Assembly: GCA_018666155.1 (NCBI GenBank)
Contig: JABJAH010000037.1
Coordinates: forward strand, 186,001-250,000
Origin: Rhodospirillaceae bacterium
GTDB lineage: Bacteria; Pseudomonadota; Alphaproteobacteria; Rhodospirillales; Rhodospirillaceae
Length of the DNA: 64,000 bases
Direction of reading: 5' to 3'
The translations under genes and the position numbers were made by a program. Below, in pieces: positions 19,447 through 28,479 of this stretch (position 1 is its first letter; each line of letters starts with the position of its first letter). A model generated the notes under the pieces. It had not been told where the DNA came from and made no database searches. It saw nothing but the letters and a program-made list of their open reading frames with translations.

Positions 19447-20808
19447 ATGGCGTTCAAGCACGAGTCCTGGTCCTCACGCACAACATTTTTGATGGCCGCT
19501 GTCGGGGCAGCTGTCGGCCTTGGTAACATCTGGCGCTTCCCCTATATGACCGGCACCAATGGCGGTGGAGCTTTCGTTCTAATTTATCTGGCAGCGGTCG
19601 CCCTCATCGCGATTCCCGTTCTTATTTCCGAGACCATGATCGGCCGTCACGGTCACATGAGCGCCCCTGTATCGATGCAAAAAGCGGCTGCGGAGGTGGG
19701 GGCGTCGAAAAGTTGGGGCATCGTCGGGTGGTTCGGCGTTGCTGCCGCCTTTCTTATTCTGTCGTTCTATAGCGTGATCGGCGGCTGGGTGATCGCGTAC
19801 GTTCCAAAAACCATTTCAGGCACGTTCGCCGGTATGGATGCGGCTGGCGTCAACGCAGACTTCAATGCCCTGCTCGGCAATCCAACGTCCGTGTTGTTCT
19901 GGCATACGGTCTTTATCGCTGTGACCGTAGCAATCGTCTTGCAAGGCATAAAATCTGGTTTAGAGCGAGCCGTCAGCATCATGATGCCCGCCCTGTTTGT
20001 CATGCTGTTGTTGATTGTCGGTTACGCCATCGCGGCAGGAGATTTTTCGGCCGGGCTTTCGTTCTTGTTCGCGCCAGACTTCTCAAAAATTACAGCGGAA
20101 GTCATATTAGCCGCAATCGGTCAGGCGTTTTTCTCGATCGGGGTCGGCATCGGAATCATGTTTACATATGGCGCCTACCTCCCCGACGATATTCCATTGC
20201 CACGGGCATGCGTCATGATCGCCATTGCCGATACTCTGGTTGCGATCCTCGCGGGTCTCGCGATTTTCCCCATTGTCTTTGCCAACGGCCTCGATCCAGA
20301 TACGGGTCCCGGGCTTGTCTTCGTCACCCTGCCGCTGGCGTTCGGACAAATGACGGGCGGGGCGATCATCGGAACCGCCTTCTTTGTTCTGCTCGCGTTC
20401 GCCGCCTTAACTTCCGCGATCTCGCTTCTTGAAGTGCCCGTGTCTTGGCTGGAAGAGCGCAGCGGATGGACCCGGCGCACGGCCACACTGACGATCGGCG
20501 GTGCGATATGGCTGGTCGGGGTCGGATCCGCGCTCTCTACGAGCGTATGGTCTGACGTTTATCTCTTGGGCTTTGTCGAGAAATTCAAAACCACTGGCAT
20601 TCTTGATTTGGTCGATTACATCACCGGACAAGCCCTACTGCCTCTGGGCGGCATGCTCATCGCCGTCTTCGCAGGCTGGTGGATGAAACCTGACGTACTG
20701 ACCAAAGAGCTGGGCATGAGCGAGACCGTCTTTAAAACGTGGCGGTTCCTCGTTCGCTTCGTCTGTCCGGTCGGAATTTTCTGGGTATTGGCATCGGCTT
20801 GGTTCTAG
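19447..20808 (+). CDS. Sodium-dependent symporter, SNF/NSS family
   Basis: A 453-residue inner-membrane Na+-coupled transporter of the LeuT-fold neurotransmitter:sodium symporter family, likely for an amino acid or amine. The signature sits in helix 1: FLMAAVGAAVGLGNIWRFPY, where unwound-helix residues bind Na+ and substrate. About eleven or twelve helices follow. GGGGAG precedes the ATG at good spacing. The gene is convergent with the ThDP enzyme gene, the stops lying 8 bases apart with no obvious terminator. Confidence 0.92.
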   Translation: MAFKHESWSSRTTFLMAAVGAAVGLGNIWRFPYMTGTNGGGAFVLIYLAAVALIAIPVLISETMIGRHGHMSAPVSMQKAAAEVGASKSWGIVGWFGVAAAFLILSFYSVIGGWVIAYVPKTISGTFAGMDAAGVNADFNALLGNPTSVLFWHTVFIAVTVAIVLQGIKSGLERAVSIMMPALFVMLLLIVGYAIAAGDFSAGLSFLFAPDFSKITAEVILAAIGQAFFSIGVGIGIMFTYGAYLPDDIPLPRACVMIAIADTLVAILAGLAIFPIVFANGLDPDTGPGLVFVTLPLAFGQMTGGAIIGTAFFVLLAFAALTSAISLLEVPVSWLEERSGWTRRTATLTIGGAIWLVGVGSALSTSVWSDVYLLGFVEKFKTTGILDLVDYITGQALLPLGGMLIAVFAGWWMKPDVLTKELGMSETVFKTWRFLVRFVCPVGIFWVLASAWF

Positions 20809-20816
20809 CGACGCAT

Positions 20817-22562
20817 TCAATCAAGATCGTATTGCGCTTTCTGACCCGCGAGTAGATCACTGAATGAGATGGTCTGAATTAACGGTTCTTTCTTCCTCAC
20901 CAGCCCCGCCATCTCGTCGACGACCACGTTTACGACTACCGGACCATTGTGTACGGCCTTGAAGGCCTTTTTCATCGTTGCATCTAGGTCTGCAGGGTCC
21001 TCAACCTTGAGCCCGAGTGCGCCATAAGCTTCACCGATCAACTGATAATCATTGTGGCCGAGCTCACAGTTCACAACCTTTCCCATCTGCATGATCTGGC
21101 CGTGTTTCTCCGTCCCCCAAGCCCCGTCATTGCAAATTACGATGATCAATGGGAGCCCAGCCTGAACCGCACCGTTGATTTCGCTGCAATAGAAACCGAA
21201 TGCGCCGTCGCCGGACACAAGAACCACGGGCCGCGCTTTCTTACCGCTCTCTAAGGCCTCTTCTTTCGCCGCCGCCGCCGCACCAACGGCAAGCGGCAAT
21301 GCCGTGCCCATGCAGCCAACCGGATAGTGATCAAGAAATGCGCGCTCAGTCCGCACCCGAAGAAAGCCATGCATCCAATTTTGGGTGTCCGCACCGTCAC
21401 CAGCGTATATGGCGTTCTTTGGCATGTGAGCGGTGACCGCCCGCGCCATATCAAAGGCTTGGATCGGACCGCCTTTCGGGCTCCTAGCCAATTCAGCGAT
21501 ACGGGCGAGTCGCGGCTTGAGACCTTTGTTGATCCATCTCGGTTGCGCCTTCGGTTTCGCTTTCAATTTATTCAGCGCCTTGTGCAGCAGTTCGATGGCC
21601 CGCCGGGCATCGCTGGCAATGGGGAGGTGGATCGGCCGATTCCGTCCGATTTCCTCAGGCTCTATATCGATCTGGATAAATTTCGCTTTTTTGTCGAACC
21701 GTGGCGCAAGACCATATCCCATGCGCTGAGTTAAACGCATGCCGAGCACGAGCACGACATCCGCCGGGCCCGCAGACATATTCGCAAGCGGCCAGGAATA
21801 ACTAAGGTTGTCATCCTCAGGCACGAGCCCGCGACCAAGCGCATTCGCGAAGATCGGAATATTGTAGGCCGTCGTCAACTTACGCAGCGCAGCGCCAGCC
21901 CCTGATAGAGCCGCGCCCGACCCAGCCAGAATGAGAGGCCGTTTTGCTTTGGCCAACAACGAGGCCGCCTCTGTGATCGCCGCGGCATCGGGTTCCGGCG
22001 CCGGCGAAAGTGTAGCGGTAGGGTTGATGCCTTCGGCATAGTCGATGGCCTGCGTTTGAAACCCGTTAGGTATGCCGAGAACGGCAACGCCCGGACGACC
22101 CGATAGAGCATGGCGGGCAGCCACTTCGATATATTCCTGCAAGCGGTTTGCATCGGGCACTAACTGGCAATACTTGACGAACGGCGAGACCATCTCCAAG
22201 ACATTTGAGGGGTATCCGCCTTGCGCATCGGCGCGGTTGCCAGAGGGCATGGTTAACAACACAAGGACTGGCGAGCAGGCTTCGTTGGCCGTCAATATGC
22301 CCGTCATGGCATTCGGTAGCCCGTGCTCTGCGTTGATCAGCGCCACACCAAGTTTACCGGTAACCCGCGCATATCCGTCCGCTTCACCAACCGTTGCTGA
22401 CTCATTGCGCCCGGACACAATCGCTATTTTTTCCTTGGCAATCTCCATGAGCAGCGGCCCATGCGCTGTGCCCGCAAGGCAAAATGCGGTCGTAAGGTCG
22501 TGTTTCTTGAGCGCTCGCAGCATCAGTTGCGCGCCTGTCATGCGATTCGTTTTAGCGGGCAT
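20817..22562 (-). CDS. Thiamine diphosphate-dependent enzyme, acetolactate-synthase-like (copy 2)
   Basis: A 581-residue three-domain ThDP enzyme: Pyr domain with the activating Glu54 in GRNESATV, a central domain with GSGAALSGAG, and a PP domain with the ThDP/Mg motif GDGAFGFY followed by NDGAWG. The family includes acetolactate synthase, glyoxylate carboligase, oxalyl-CoA and sulfopyruvate decarboxylases. No regulatory subunit gene is adjacent, arguing against branched-chain synthesis. It is the last gene of a four-gene operon and a clear paralogue of its upstream neighbour. Asn53 stands where most family members, including that neighbour, have His. Substrate unknown. Confidence 0.88.
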   Translation of the reverse strand: MPAKTNRMTGAQLMLRALKKHDLTTAFCLAGTAHGPLLMEIAKEKIAIVSGRNESATVGEADGYARVTGKLGVALINAEHGLPNAMTGILTANEACSPVLVLLTMPSGNRADAQGGYPSNVLEMVSPFVKYCQLVPDANRLQEYIEVAARHALSGRPGVAVLGIPNGFQTQAIDYAEGINPTATLSPAPEPDAAAITEAASLLAKAKRPLILAGSGAALSGAGAALRKLTTAYNIPIFANALGRGLVPEDDNLSYSWPLANMSAGPADVVLVLGMRLTQRMGYGLAPRFDKKAKFIQIDIEPEEIGRNRPIHLPIASDARRAIELLHKALNKLKAKPKAQPRWINKGLKPRLARIAELARSPKGGPIQAFDMARAVTAHMPKNAIYAGDGADTQNWMHGFLRVRTERAFLDHYPVGCMGTALPLAVGAAAAAKEEALESGKKARPVVLVSGDGAFGFYCSEINGAVQAGLPLIIVICNDGAWGTEKHGQIMQMGKVVNCELGHNDYQLIGEAYGALGLKVEDPADLDATMKKAFKAVHNGPVVVNVVVDEMAGLVRKKEPLIQTISFSDLLAGQKAQYDLD

Positions 22563-22590
22563 TGCGACCTCTCTGTTCGAGACGTTGCAT

Positions 22591-24351
22591 TCAAGCGACG
22601 TCAGGCGTGTGATGTGTCTTTAAGCTGGAAACCAAATCTTCAAAGGCTACGGTCTGCACGCGCGGGTCCTGTTTGCGGACGAGGCCCGCCATGGGGTCAG
22701 TCAATACATTGATGACCGAGAACGTGTCTGCGGCGAAGGCGCGCTTTAGAGCGGGTTTAACATCGTTTGGGGATTCAACCTTTTCGCCGTGCCCGCCAAA
22801 CATCTGTCCGATTAAATGATAGTCCCATTGCCCAAGCTCGCAGTTAATGGATTTTCCGACCGCGTTGAGTTGGCCGTGTTTTTCCGTACCCCATGCGCCG
22901 TCGTTGGAAATGACACATATAATCTTAAGGCCCGCCAATGCCGCTGCGTTGAACTCGGCCGCGTAAAACCCGAAAGCCCCATCACCGGTCACGAGAACAA
23001 CCGGCCTTGCTTTAGTGCCGTTCTCACGGGCCAAATCGCGGGCTGCCGCCGCGGCACCGATCGCCAGGGGCGTCCCGATGCCCATCGAGCCCAGCGGATA
23101 GTGATCCATGAAGCCACGGTCCGACCGAATGCGTAGAATCGCATGCATCCAATTTTGAACATCAGCACCGTCGCCGACATACACGGCATCAGACGGCATC
23201 AACGCCATGAGATCACGACCGATGCGATAAGGGTGAATGGGGCCAGTAGCGTCCTTGCCCAACTCCTCGATACGGGCAAGCCGCACCTTCAACGCCTTGT
23301 TGACCCATGTCGGCGATCCCTTGCTGACGACTTTGCGCTTCTTCAACGCTTTATGAAGCGCCTCCACCGATAGGCGGGCGTCACCGCACACCGGCGCATC
23401 AACGATGCGGTTACGGCCGATCTCTTCAGCCTCAACATCGATCTGAATAAACTTAGCCTTGCCGTTAAACCTTGGGGCCAGGCCGTAACCCATGCGTTCG
23501 GTTAAACGCATACCAACAACCACAACAACATCCGCGTCTTTCGCCGCCACTTGCGCTAGGGGCCAGGAGAATCCGAGGGTCATATCTTCAGGGACAAGCC
23601 CACGGCCAAGGGCATTGGCCAGCACCGGAACGTCAAAAGCTTTGGCAAATTTACGCAGGGCTGGGCCGGCACCAGATAACGCGGCGCCGCTGCCAGCCAA
23701 CACCATAGGACGCTTCGCCTTCGCCAGAATATCAGCGGCGCGTTCGATTGAGTCCAAGCTGGGTGCCGGTGGATCGGTCACGACTGGCGCATAGAATTTG
23801 GCCGCGTCGACTGCCTGGCCTTCGAAGTGCTGCGGAATACCAAGCACCGCGACGCCGGGTCGTCCGGTCAACGCATGTCGTGCAGCGGCATGGACAAATT
23901 CCTCCAACCGGTCAGCGGATGGCACACTACGCACCCACTTGGCATAAGGCTTAACCATATCAAGCCAGTCGTTGGGCCATTCGTCCGCCGCCTCGCGCTT
24001 TGGATCAGGTAGCATGGAGACCAAGACCACAACGGGGGAACAAGCCTGGTTGGCGGTAATGATGCCGGACATCGCGTTAGGCAAACCCTGATCGGCCTTT
24101 ATCAACGCAACCCCGAGGCGTCCGGCAATGCGAGCGTAACCATCCGCAACCGCAACCGTCGCCGTCTCATGCCGGCCAGACACAATTTCGATGTCATGAT
24201 TCTCAAAAGCAAACAACAGATGGGTGTGGGCCGTGCCCGACAAACACGCGACCGTACACACGCCGTACCCAGCAAGCGCGGTGGCGATAACCTCGCCACC
24301 ATTCATACGGTTGGTTTTAGATTTCGCTTTTCTTTTTTTCTGACCTGCCAC
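22591..24351 (-). CDS. Thiamine diphosphate-dependent enzyme, acetolactate-synthase-like (copy 1)
   Basis: A 586-residue paralogue of the downstream gene, with the same three domains. The Pyr domain has GRHETATVAVADGYAR (His61-Glu62, the normal pair). The middle domain has GSGAALSGAGPALRKFA. The PP domain has GDGAFGFYAAEFNAAA and NDGAWGTEKHGQ. It begins with a Lys-rich tail from GTG 24351, just 8 bases after the M24 gene; an alternative ATG (MNGGEV) lies at 24306. The tandem copies may form a heteromer or serve two related substrates. A 2-oxo acid decarboxylase role beside an alcohol dehydrogenase is plausible but not shown. Confidence 0.88.
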   Translation of the reverse strand: MAGQKKRKAKSKTNRMNGGEVIATALAGYGVCTVACLSGTAHTHLLFAFENHDIEIVSGRHETATVAVADGYARIAGRLGVALIKADQGLPNAMSGIITANQACSPVVVLVSMLPDPKREAADEWPNDWLDMVKPYAKWVRSVPSADRLEEFVHAAARHALTGRPGVAVLGIPQHFEGQAVDAAKFYAPVVTDPPAPSLDSIERAADILAKAKRPMVLAGSGAALSGAGPALRKFAKAFDVPVLANALGRGLVPEDMTLGFSWPLAQVAAKDADVVVVVGMRLTERMGYGLAPRFNGKAKFIQIDVEAEEIGRNRIVDAPVCGDARLSVEALHKALKKRKVVSKGSPTWVNKALKVRLARIEELGKDATGPIHPYRIGRDLMALMPSDAVYVGDGADVQNWMHAILRIRSDRGFMDHYPLGSMGIGTPLAIGAAAAARDLARENGTKARPVVLVTGDGAFGFYAAEFNAAALAGLKIICVISNDGAWGTEKHGQLNAVGKSINCELGQWDYHLIGQMFGGHGEKVESPNDVKPALKRAFAADTFSVINVLTDPMAGLVRKQDPRVQTVAFEDLVSSLKTHHTPDVA

Positions 24352-24359
24352 TGGGTGTC

Positions 24360-25643
24360 CTACTCTCCGGCAATCGACACTGCGCCGCCTTGCGGCGGAA
24401 CGATCCGCAAACCAACCTCGCAGCTGTTAAAAGGATCACAGCCGTCCGCCGACACACGCACGGTGTCTTCCAGGTGCATGTTGCCCCAACCCACTTCGTA
24501 GTAGGGCATGTCGACAGTGAAGACCATGTTCTCTTCGAACACGAACTCGCCCTGCGACCCGGGCAACATCGGGCCTATAGGCAAAGGATGATCGGTGTGT
24601 TCCAAGCCAACGGAATGGGGCGTACAAATAAAGAAGCCTGGGAAACCCATCTTGCGCATTTCGTCGATGACTCGCGTCGTCATCTCTCGGCCCTTCACAC
24701 CGGGCTTGATCATGTCGTAGGCAATTTCACACCCCTTCCGCATGATCTGGTTGCGCTTAAGCATTTCGTCTGTCGGTTCACCGCAGATGGCCGTGCGTCC
24801 CATATCACCGTGATAATGCTTGTGCTCGCACAACCCATCGAAGGTGATCAGCTGACCTTCTTTGACCTGAGATTTTCGCCTGCCCATGGAACCCGTCGAC
24901 AGGTACACCCCCCTGCCACCGCGCTTGGCGAGTTCGGTGTTGTAGATAACCTCCAACTCGCTTTGTTCCATCCCGACATGCAGGGATTCAATCGCCGTGT
25001 TAACAGCAATTTCGTTCATCGCAGCCGCGTCACGTAAAATCGATAACTCGTCCGGTGTTTTGACCATGCGGATTTCACGAAATATGGTCGTCGCCTCTTT
25101 GCCCTTGAGATCGGGCAAACCGATTTCATTGAGCCAATCAATAACGCGAGGGTCGTCGCAGCCCACGGTCGCCTTCTCCAGGCCTGCGTCCTTTATGGCT
25201 TTCTTGAGAGCGTAAAGCGGATTGACGGAATATTGCCCCTTAAAGTCCTCCGCATATTTGAGATACTCCTCGTCGGTGCCGGAGAGCAGCGCCTTATTCA
25301 CGGGCCACTTAATGCCCTCCTGCACTGCTTCGGGCTCTTCCACGTCGGGGTCGAAATCGCGGCGATCTGAATAGATCGGATGGGTGTAGCCACAAACGTT
25401 GGGTACCCAAGTCAGGGACTTGTCTTCAAATAAACGCAGTAAGCCAACCGCAGTTTCAACCAGGGCCGCAGGCGCGTCTTCATTACGCGGCAGGACAGCG
25501 TAATTAAAAAACATCCGCCGCATCCGCATCAGCGGACCCCAGTAATCCGTTAGGTAATAAATATTGATCTGATTGACCGCGACCAGTCCGTCGAGACCAT
25601 GTTTATCCATCACCTCGTAGGCGCGGGCTTTGTTCAACAGCAT
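24360..25643 (-). CDS. M24-family metallohydrolase (Xaa-Pro peptidase / creatinase-like)
   Basis: A 427-residue pita-bread hydrolase with the creatinase-type N-terminal domain. The dimetal ligands can be placed: Asp269 (TFDG), Asp280 (HGDMGRT), His343 (TPHSVGLEH), Asp378 (FTVDMPYY) and Glu392 (HLEDT). The fourth ligand, normally Glu in the T-x-E-P-G motif, is Asp here and the Pro-Gly is absent, so the active site departs from true aminopeptidase P. A role in cleaving a C-N or similar bond in a small compound is as likely as peptide cleavage. It lies between the alcohol dehydrogenase and ThDP genes of the operon. Confidence 0.85.
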   Translation of the reverse strand: MLLNKARAYEVMDKHGLDGLVAVNQINIYYLTDYWGPLMRMRRMFFNYAVLPRNEDAPAALVETAVGLLRLFEDKSLTWVPNVCGYTHPIYSDRRDFDPDVEEPEAVQEGIKWPVNKALLSGTDEEYLKYAEDFKGQYSVNPLYALKKAIKDAGLEKATVGCDDPRVIDWLNEIGLPDLKGKEATTIFREIRMVKTPDELSILRDAAAMNEIAVNTAIESLHVGMEQSELEVIYNTELAKRGGRGVYLSTGSMGRRKSQVKEGQLITFDGLCEHKHYHGDMGRTAICGEPTDEMLKRNQIMRKGCEIAYDMIKPGVKGREMTTRVIDEMRKMGFPGFFICTPHSVGLEHTDHPLPIGPMLPGSQGEFVFEENMVFTVDMPYYEVGWGNMHLEDTVRVSADGCDPFNSCEVGLRIVPPQGGAVSIAGE

Positions 25644-25670
25644 AATTGGTCTTTCAGCAGAGAGCGTAGA

Positions 25671-26801
25671 TTAGGAATCAAAAACGATAACTTGGCGCAC
25701 GGTCTCGCCGGCCGCGAGCCGATCAAACGCGGCATTGATATCTTCAAGTGCGATTCGATCTGACATCAAACGATCAACGGGAAGCTTGCCGTTCTTATAA
25801 AGGTCGATGTAAGTCGGAATGTCGCGAACGGGGACGCAACTCCCCAAATAACTTCCCTTTAGTGTCCGTTCTTCACCGACCAGTTGAACCGGCGGCAAAC
25901 TCATCCGCTTATCGGGATGCGGCAAACCAGCCGTTATTGTTTCACCGCCGCGGGCGGTAATGGCCCAGGCCAGTTCCAACGCCGGGACAGAGCCAGCCAT
26001 CTCAAAGGCATAATCAACACCTCCACCGGTAAGCTCTCTGATCGCCTCAATCGCATTTTCATCGCTAGCGTTGACTGCGTCCGTCGCTCCTAGTTGCCGG
26101 GCCAAGGCAAGCTTGTCTTCACGTAGATCAATCGCGACGATTTGCTTGGCACCCGCCACGACCGCACCTAAGAGCGAGTTGAGGCCAACACCACCCAGAC
26201 CAATAACGGCAACCCGAGAACCCGGCTCGACCTTCGCCGTGTTGAGGACCGCACCGACACCGGTGATAACAGCGCACCCAAATAGTGCCGCCTCTTCAAA
26301 CGATAGGGATGAGTCGACTTTGACGCAGGAGGTTTCGCTGACGACAGCGTGATCCGCAAAAGCGGATACACCGAGATGGTGATGAACGTCGCCATTATCG
26401 ACATGCAATCGACGCTCACCGGAAACCAAGGTGCCGGCAACGTTTGCAGCGGCTCCGGGTTCACACAGCGCCGGCCGACCTTCGGCACAGGGCACGCAAT
26501 GACCGCAACTTGGCACAAATACCAGCACGACATGATCACCAACGGAAAAGCGGGTCACACCAATTCCGACTTCTTTCACGATTCCGGCCGCTTCATGACC
26601 CAGCGCCATTGGCGTCGGGCGCAATCGACTCCCATTAATGACCGACAGATCCGAATGGCAAAGACCGGCAGCCTTGACCTGAACAAGCAGTTCGCCTGGA
26701 CCGGGCGGATCTAATTCGAGAGACTCAATTTTGAGGGGTTTGCTTTCCGCATAGGGCATTTTCGCCCCGACTTCGCGCAAGACCGCTGCCTTGATCTGCA
26801 T
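25671..26801 (-). CDS. Zinc-dependent alcohol dehydrogenase (MDR family)
   Basis: A 376-residue NAD(P)-dependent medium-chain dehydrogenase. Catalytic zinc ligands lie in AAGLCHSD and GHEAAG. The structural zinc site CGHCVPCAEGRPALC is intact. The Rossmann loop reads VIGLGGVGLNSLLG, followed by AIDLRED with Asp selecting NAD. The start is ATG 26801, five bases after GGAGGG; an in-frame ATG at 26876 would add 25 unlikely residues. It is the first gene of the operon leading to the M24 and two ThDP genes and could reduce or oxidise the aldehyde or alcohol linked to their reaction. Confidence 0.93.
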   Translation of the reverse strand: MQIKAAVLREVGAKMPYAESKPLKIESLELDPPGPGELLVQVKAAGLCHSDLSVINGSRLRPTPMALGHEAAGIVKEVGIGVTRFSVGDHVVLVFVPSCGHCVPCAEGRPALCEPGAAANVAGTLVSGERRLHVDNGDVHHHLGVSAFADHAVVSETSCVKVDSSLSFEEAALFGCAVITGVGAVLNTAKVEPGSRVAVIGLGGVGLNSLLGAVVAGAKQIVAIDLREDKLALARQLGATDAVNASDENAIEAIRELTGGGVDYAFEMAGSVPALELAWAITARGGETITAGLPHPDKRMSLPPVQLVGEERTLKGSYLGSCVPVRDIPTYIDLYKNGKLPVDRLMSDRIALEDINAAFDRLAAGETVRQVIVFDS

Positions 26802-26959
26802 ACATCCCTCCATAAGTTCAGGTGCTTGCGGCAAACCACAAAAAGCCGATACACCGTCTGATTGATTAGGTGGCATTGTAGACGCTCATAGCGCCATGCC
26901 AAGATCAGCAATCATGTCTGTCAAAAAATAGACAGAAGCAGAGCGAGATCATCCGTCCT

Positions 26960-27985
26960 ATGCATTCTTTCGTCTGGTACATGGGTCTTGTGATCCTCTT
27001 CACCATTGTTCTCATTGTCTCCGTTCCGAGTGAGAGCGCGGAAGACGACTATCTAGGCACCGTAGGCGCAGCAACCTTCCCCGGCGATATCGGCGAACGC
27101 ATCTGGCTCGATTACGAAAAAACCGTATTGGAGCGCTCTAACGGTGAAATCCGCCTGCGCATGCTGATACGCGGTGAAACCGGTGGCGAAGAAAGTAGGA
27201 TGCCGTCACTGCTGCGCGGCCGCGTTCATGTTTCTAGCTTTAGCGACTCGGGGATGTCACGGGTCGTACCAGAGTTCGGCTTGCTCGCGGCTCCCTTCCT
27301 ATTTAACAGCCTCGAAGAAGTTCACTTCGTCGTCGACAATTATCTAAAGCAACCCTACGCCGAGCTTGCTGAGGACAAAGGATTCGTTGTTTTGAATTGG
27401 CAGGATGTTGGTTGGTTGAACATCTACGGCGGCAAACCTTTACTCACACCGGTCGATACTGCTGGCTACCGCATGCGCTCCCTTCAGTCCTCAGCCTCCG
27501 TCCTCTTTCTTCAAGCGATTGGCGCCGATGTCATTCACATCCAGCGCACCGAATTAGTTTCAAGCCTGCAAACCGGCTTAGTTGAAGGCGGCGAGTCGAG
27601 CTTAGTGCTCTACGCCAGCGGCGGCGAAGCTGAGTATGCCGGGCATATGACTCGCACCCGCCATGCCCGCCAGTTCGGCTTTAGCGTCGTCAACCGGCGC
27701 TGGTTTGAACGTTTGTCAGAAGCAAACCGAGACATCATTGCCACCAGCTTTGGGCCTGAGTCGGCACAGCGCGGTATGGCTGTCGACCTTCTGCGGGATG
27801 AAGAAGCACGACTCTCCGAACTCGGCGCAACTGTGCATGAACTGACAGGCGATAAGCGTATGCGGTTTCGTGATCGCGCCCTTCCCAATCAACGCGTACT
27901 GGTTGATGAGATTGGTGGACGAGCGCAGGAGATTATGGATCTTATCGCCGTCGGTCGTGCCGCCTTCGCTCGGCAGTCTCCTTAA
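26960..27985 (+). CDS. TRAP transporter receptor (DctP family), orphan
   Basis: A 341-residue periplasmic receptor of the TRAP type, exported by an N-terminal hydrophobic segment (LVILFTIVLIVSV). The DctP core is clear: GRVHVSSFS, the ligand-contact region YRMRSLQSSAS with the carboxylate-binding Arg, then the LQTGLVEGGESS motif. No DctQ or DctM gene adjoins it; the nearest pair is about 8 kb away at 35775-37684. It is divergent from the alcohol dehydrogenase and convergent with a small hypothetical gene. It may share a membrane component with the paralogues at 29592, 34688 and 54250. Confidence 0.88.
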   Translation: MHSFVWYMGLVILFTIVLIVSVPSESAEDDYLGTVGAATFPGDIGERIWLDYEKTVLERSNGEIRLRMLIRGETGGEESRMPSLLRGRVHVSSFSDSGMSRVVPEFGLLAAPFLFNSLEEVHFVVDNYLKQPYAELAEDKGFVVLNWQDVGWLNIYGGKPLLTPVDTAGYRMRSLQSSASVLFLQAIGADVIHIQRTELVSSLQTGLVEGGESSLVLYASGGEAEYAGHMTRTRHARQFGFSVVNRRWFERLSEANRDIIATSFGPESAQRGMAVDLLRDEEARLSELGATVHELTGDKRMRFRDRALPNQRVLVDEIGGRAQEIMDLIAVGRAAFARQSP

Positions 27986-27990
27986 GGCCT

Positions 27991-28359
27991 CTATCCCGTC
28001 TTATCGTCGTTGGCGAATTGGTCGATCAGCGCATCGTATTCTGAATCATTCCCCGACGGAGATTGATCTCGGGTTGCAGAAATAATGCGAAACACCCGAT
28101 CCAGCATCGCCGCGCGCAATGCTTCCCGTTCATCTTCAACGGGCTCATCGGGCCTATACGCTTCTATTTCTTCCGGTGTCGCGATTTTTCCGGCTACAGC
28201 AAGGCGTTCATGGGTATCAACCCGATCCTTGAGGATGGAAATTTCACCGACAAGCGCCGTAATCATAGACAGAAGCTTGTCGGAATCGGCACTCTCGAGG
28301 AAAAAGGGGCGGCGCCCTTTAGCCGTCTTTTGCCGCGGTTTACGGGATTTTGTGGCCAT
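27991..28359 (-). CDS. Conserved-looking hypothetical protein, basic N-terminus and helical core
   Basis: A 122-residue cytosolic protein that I do not recognise. It has a Lys/Arg-rich tail (MATKSRKPRQKTAKGRR), then an amphipathic helix with coiled-coil character (LLSMITALVGEISILKDRVDTHERL), and an acidic second half. There is no signal peptide or membrane segment. The helix layout suggests self-association, perhaps with nucleic acid contacts from the tail. It converges on the TRAP receptor gene with 5 bases between the stops and is divergent from the methyltransferase gene. Confidence 0.6.
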   Translation of the reverse strand: MATKSRKPRQKTAKGRRPFFLESADSDKLLSMITALVGEISILKDRVDTHERLAVAGKIATPEEIEAYRPDEPVEDEREALRAAMLDRVFRIISATRDQSPSGNDSEYDALIDQFANDDKTG

Positions 28360-28479
28360 GTCGCACTCCGAATTGGGTCCGGTTCACCCGGCCTTTGAGT
28401 TTTCGTCCAGTAATACTGTATTATGACTATAGGTCTGGTGACTCTGTCACCCCCCAAAGACACCCAAAGGAGAGCCGTG

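Noticed and set aside
20817-24351. Branched-chain amino acid synthesis (IlvB) for the ThDP pair
   Set aside because: No IlvN/IlvC genes adjoin and the neighbours are an M24 hydrolase and an alcohol dehydrogenase.
24390-25037. Long plus-strand reading frame opposite the M24 gene
   Set aside because: Antisense to a gene with clear metal-site motifs; no ribosome site or recognisable protein features.
24360-25643. DMSP lyase DddP
   Set aside because: The protein shares only the M24 fold; the residues around the metal site and the N-terminal region do not resemble DddP as I know it.
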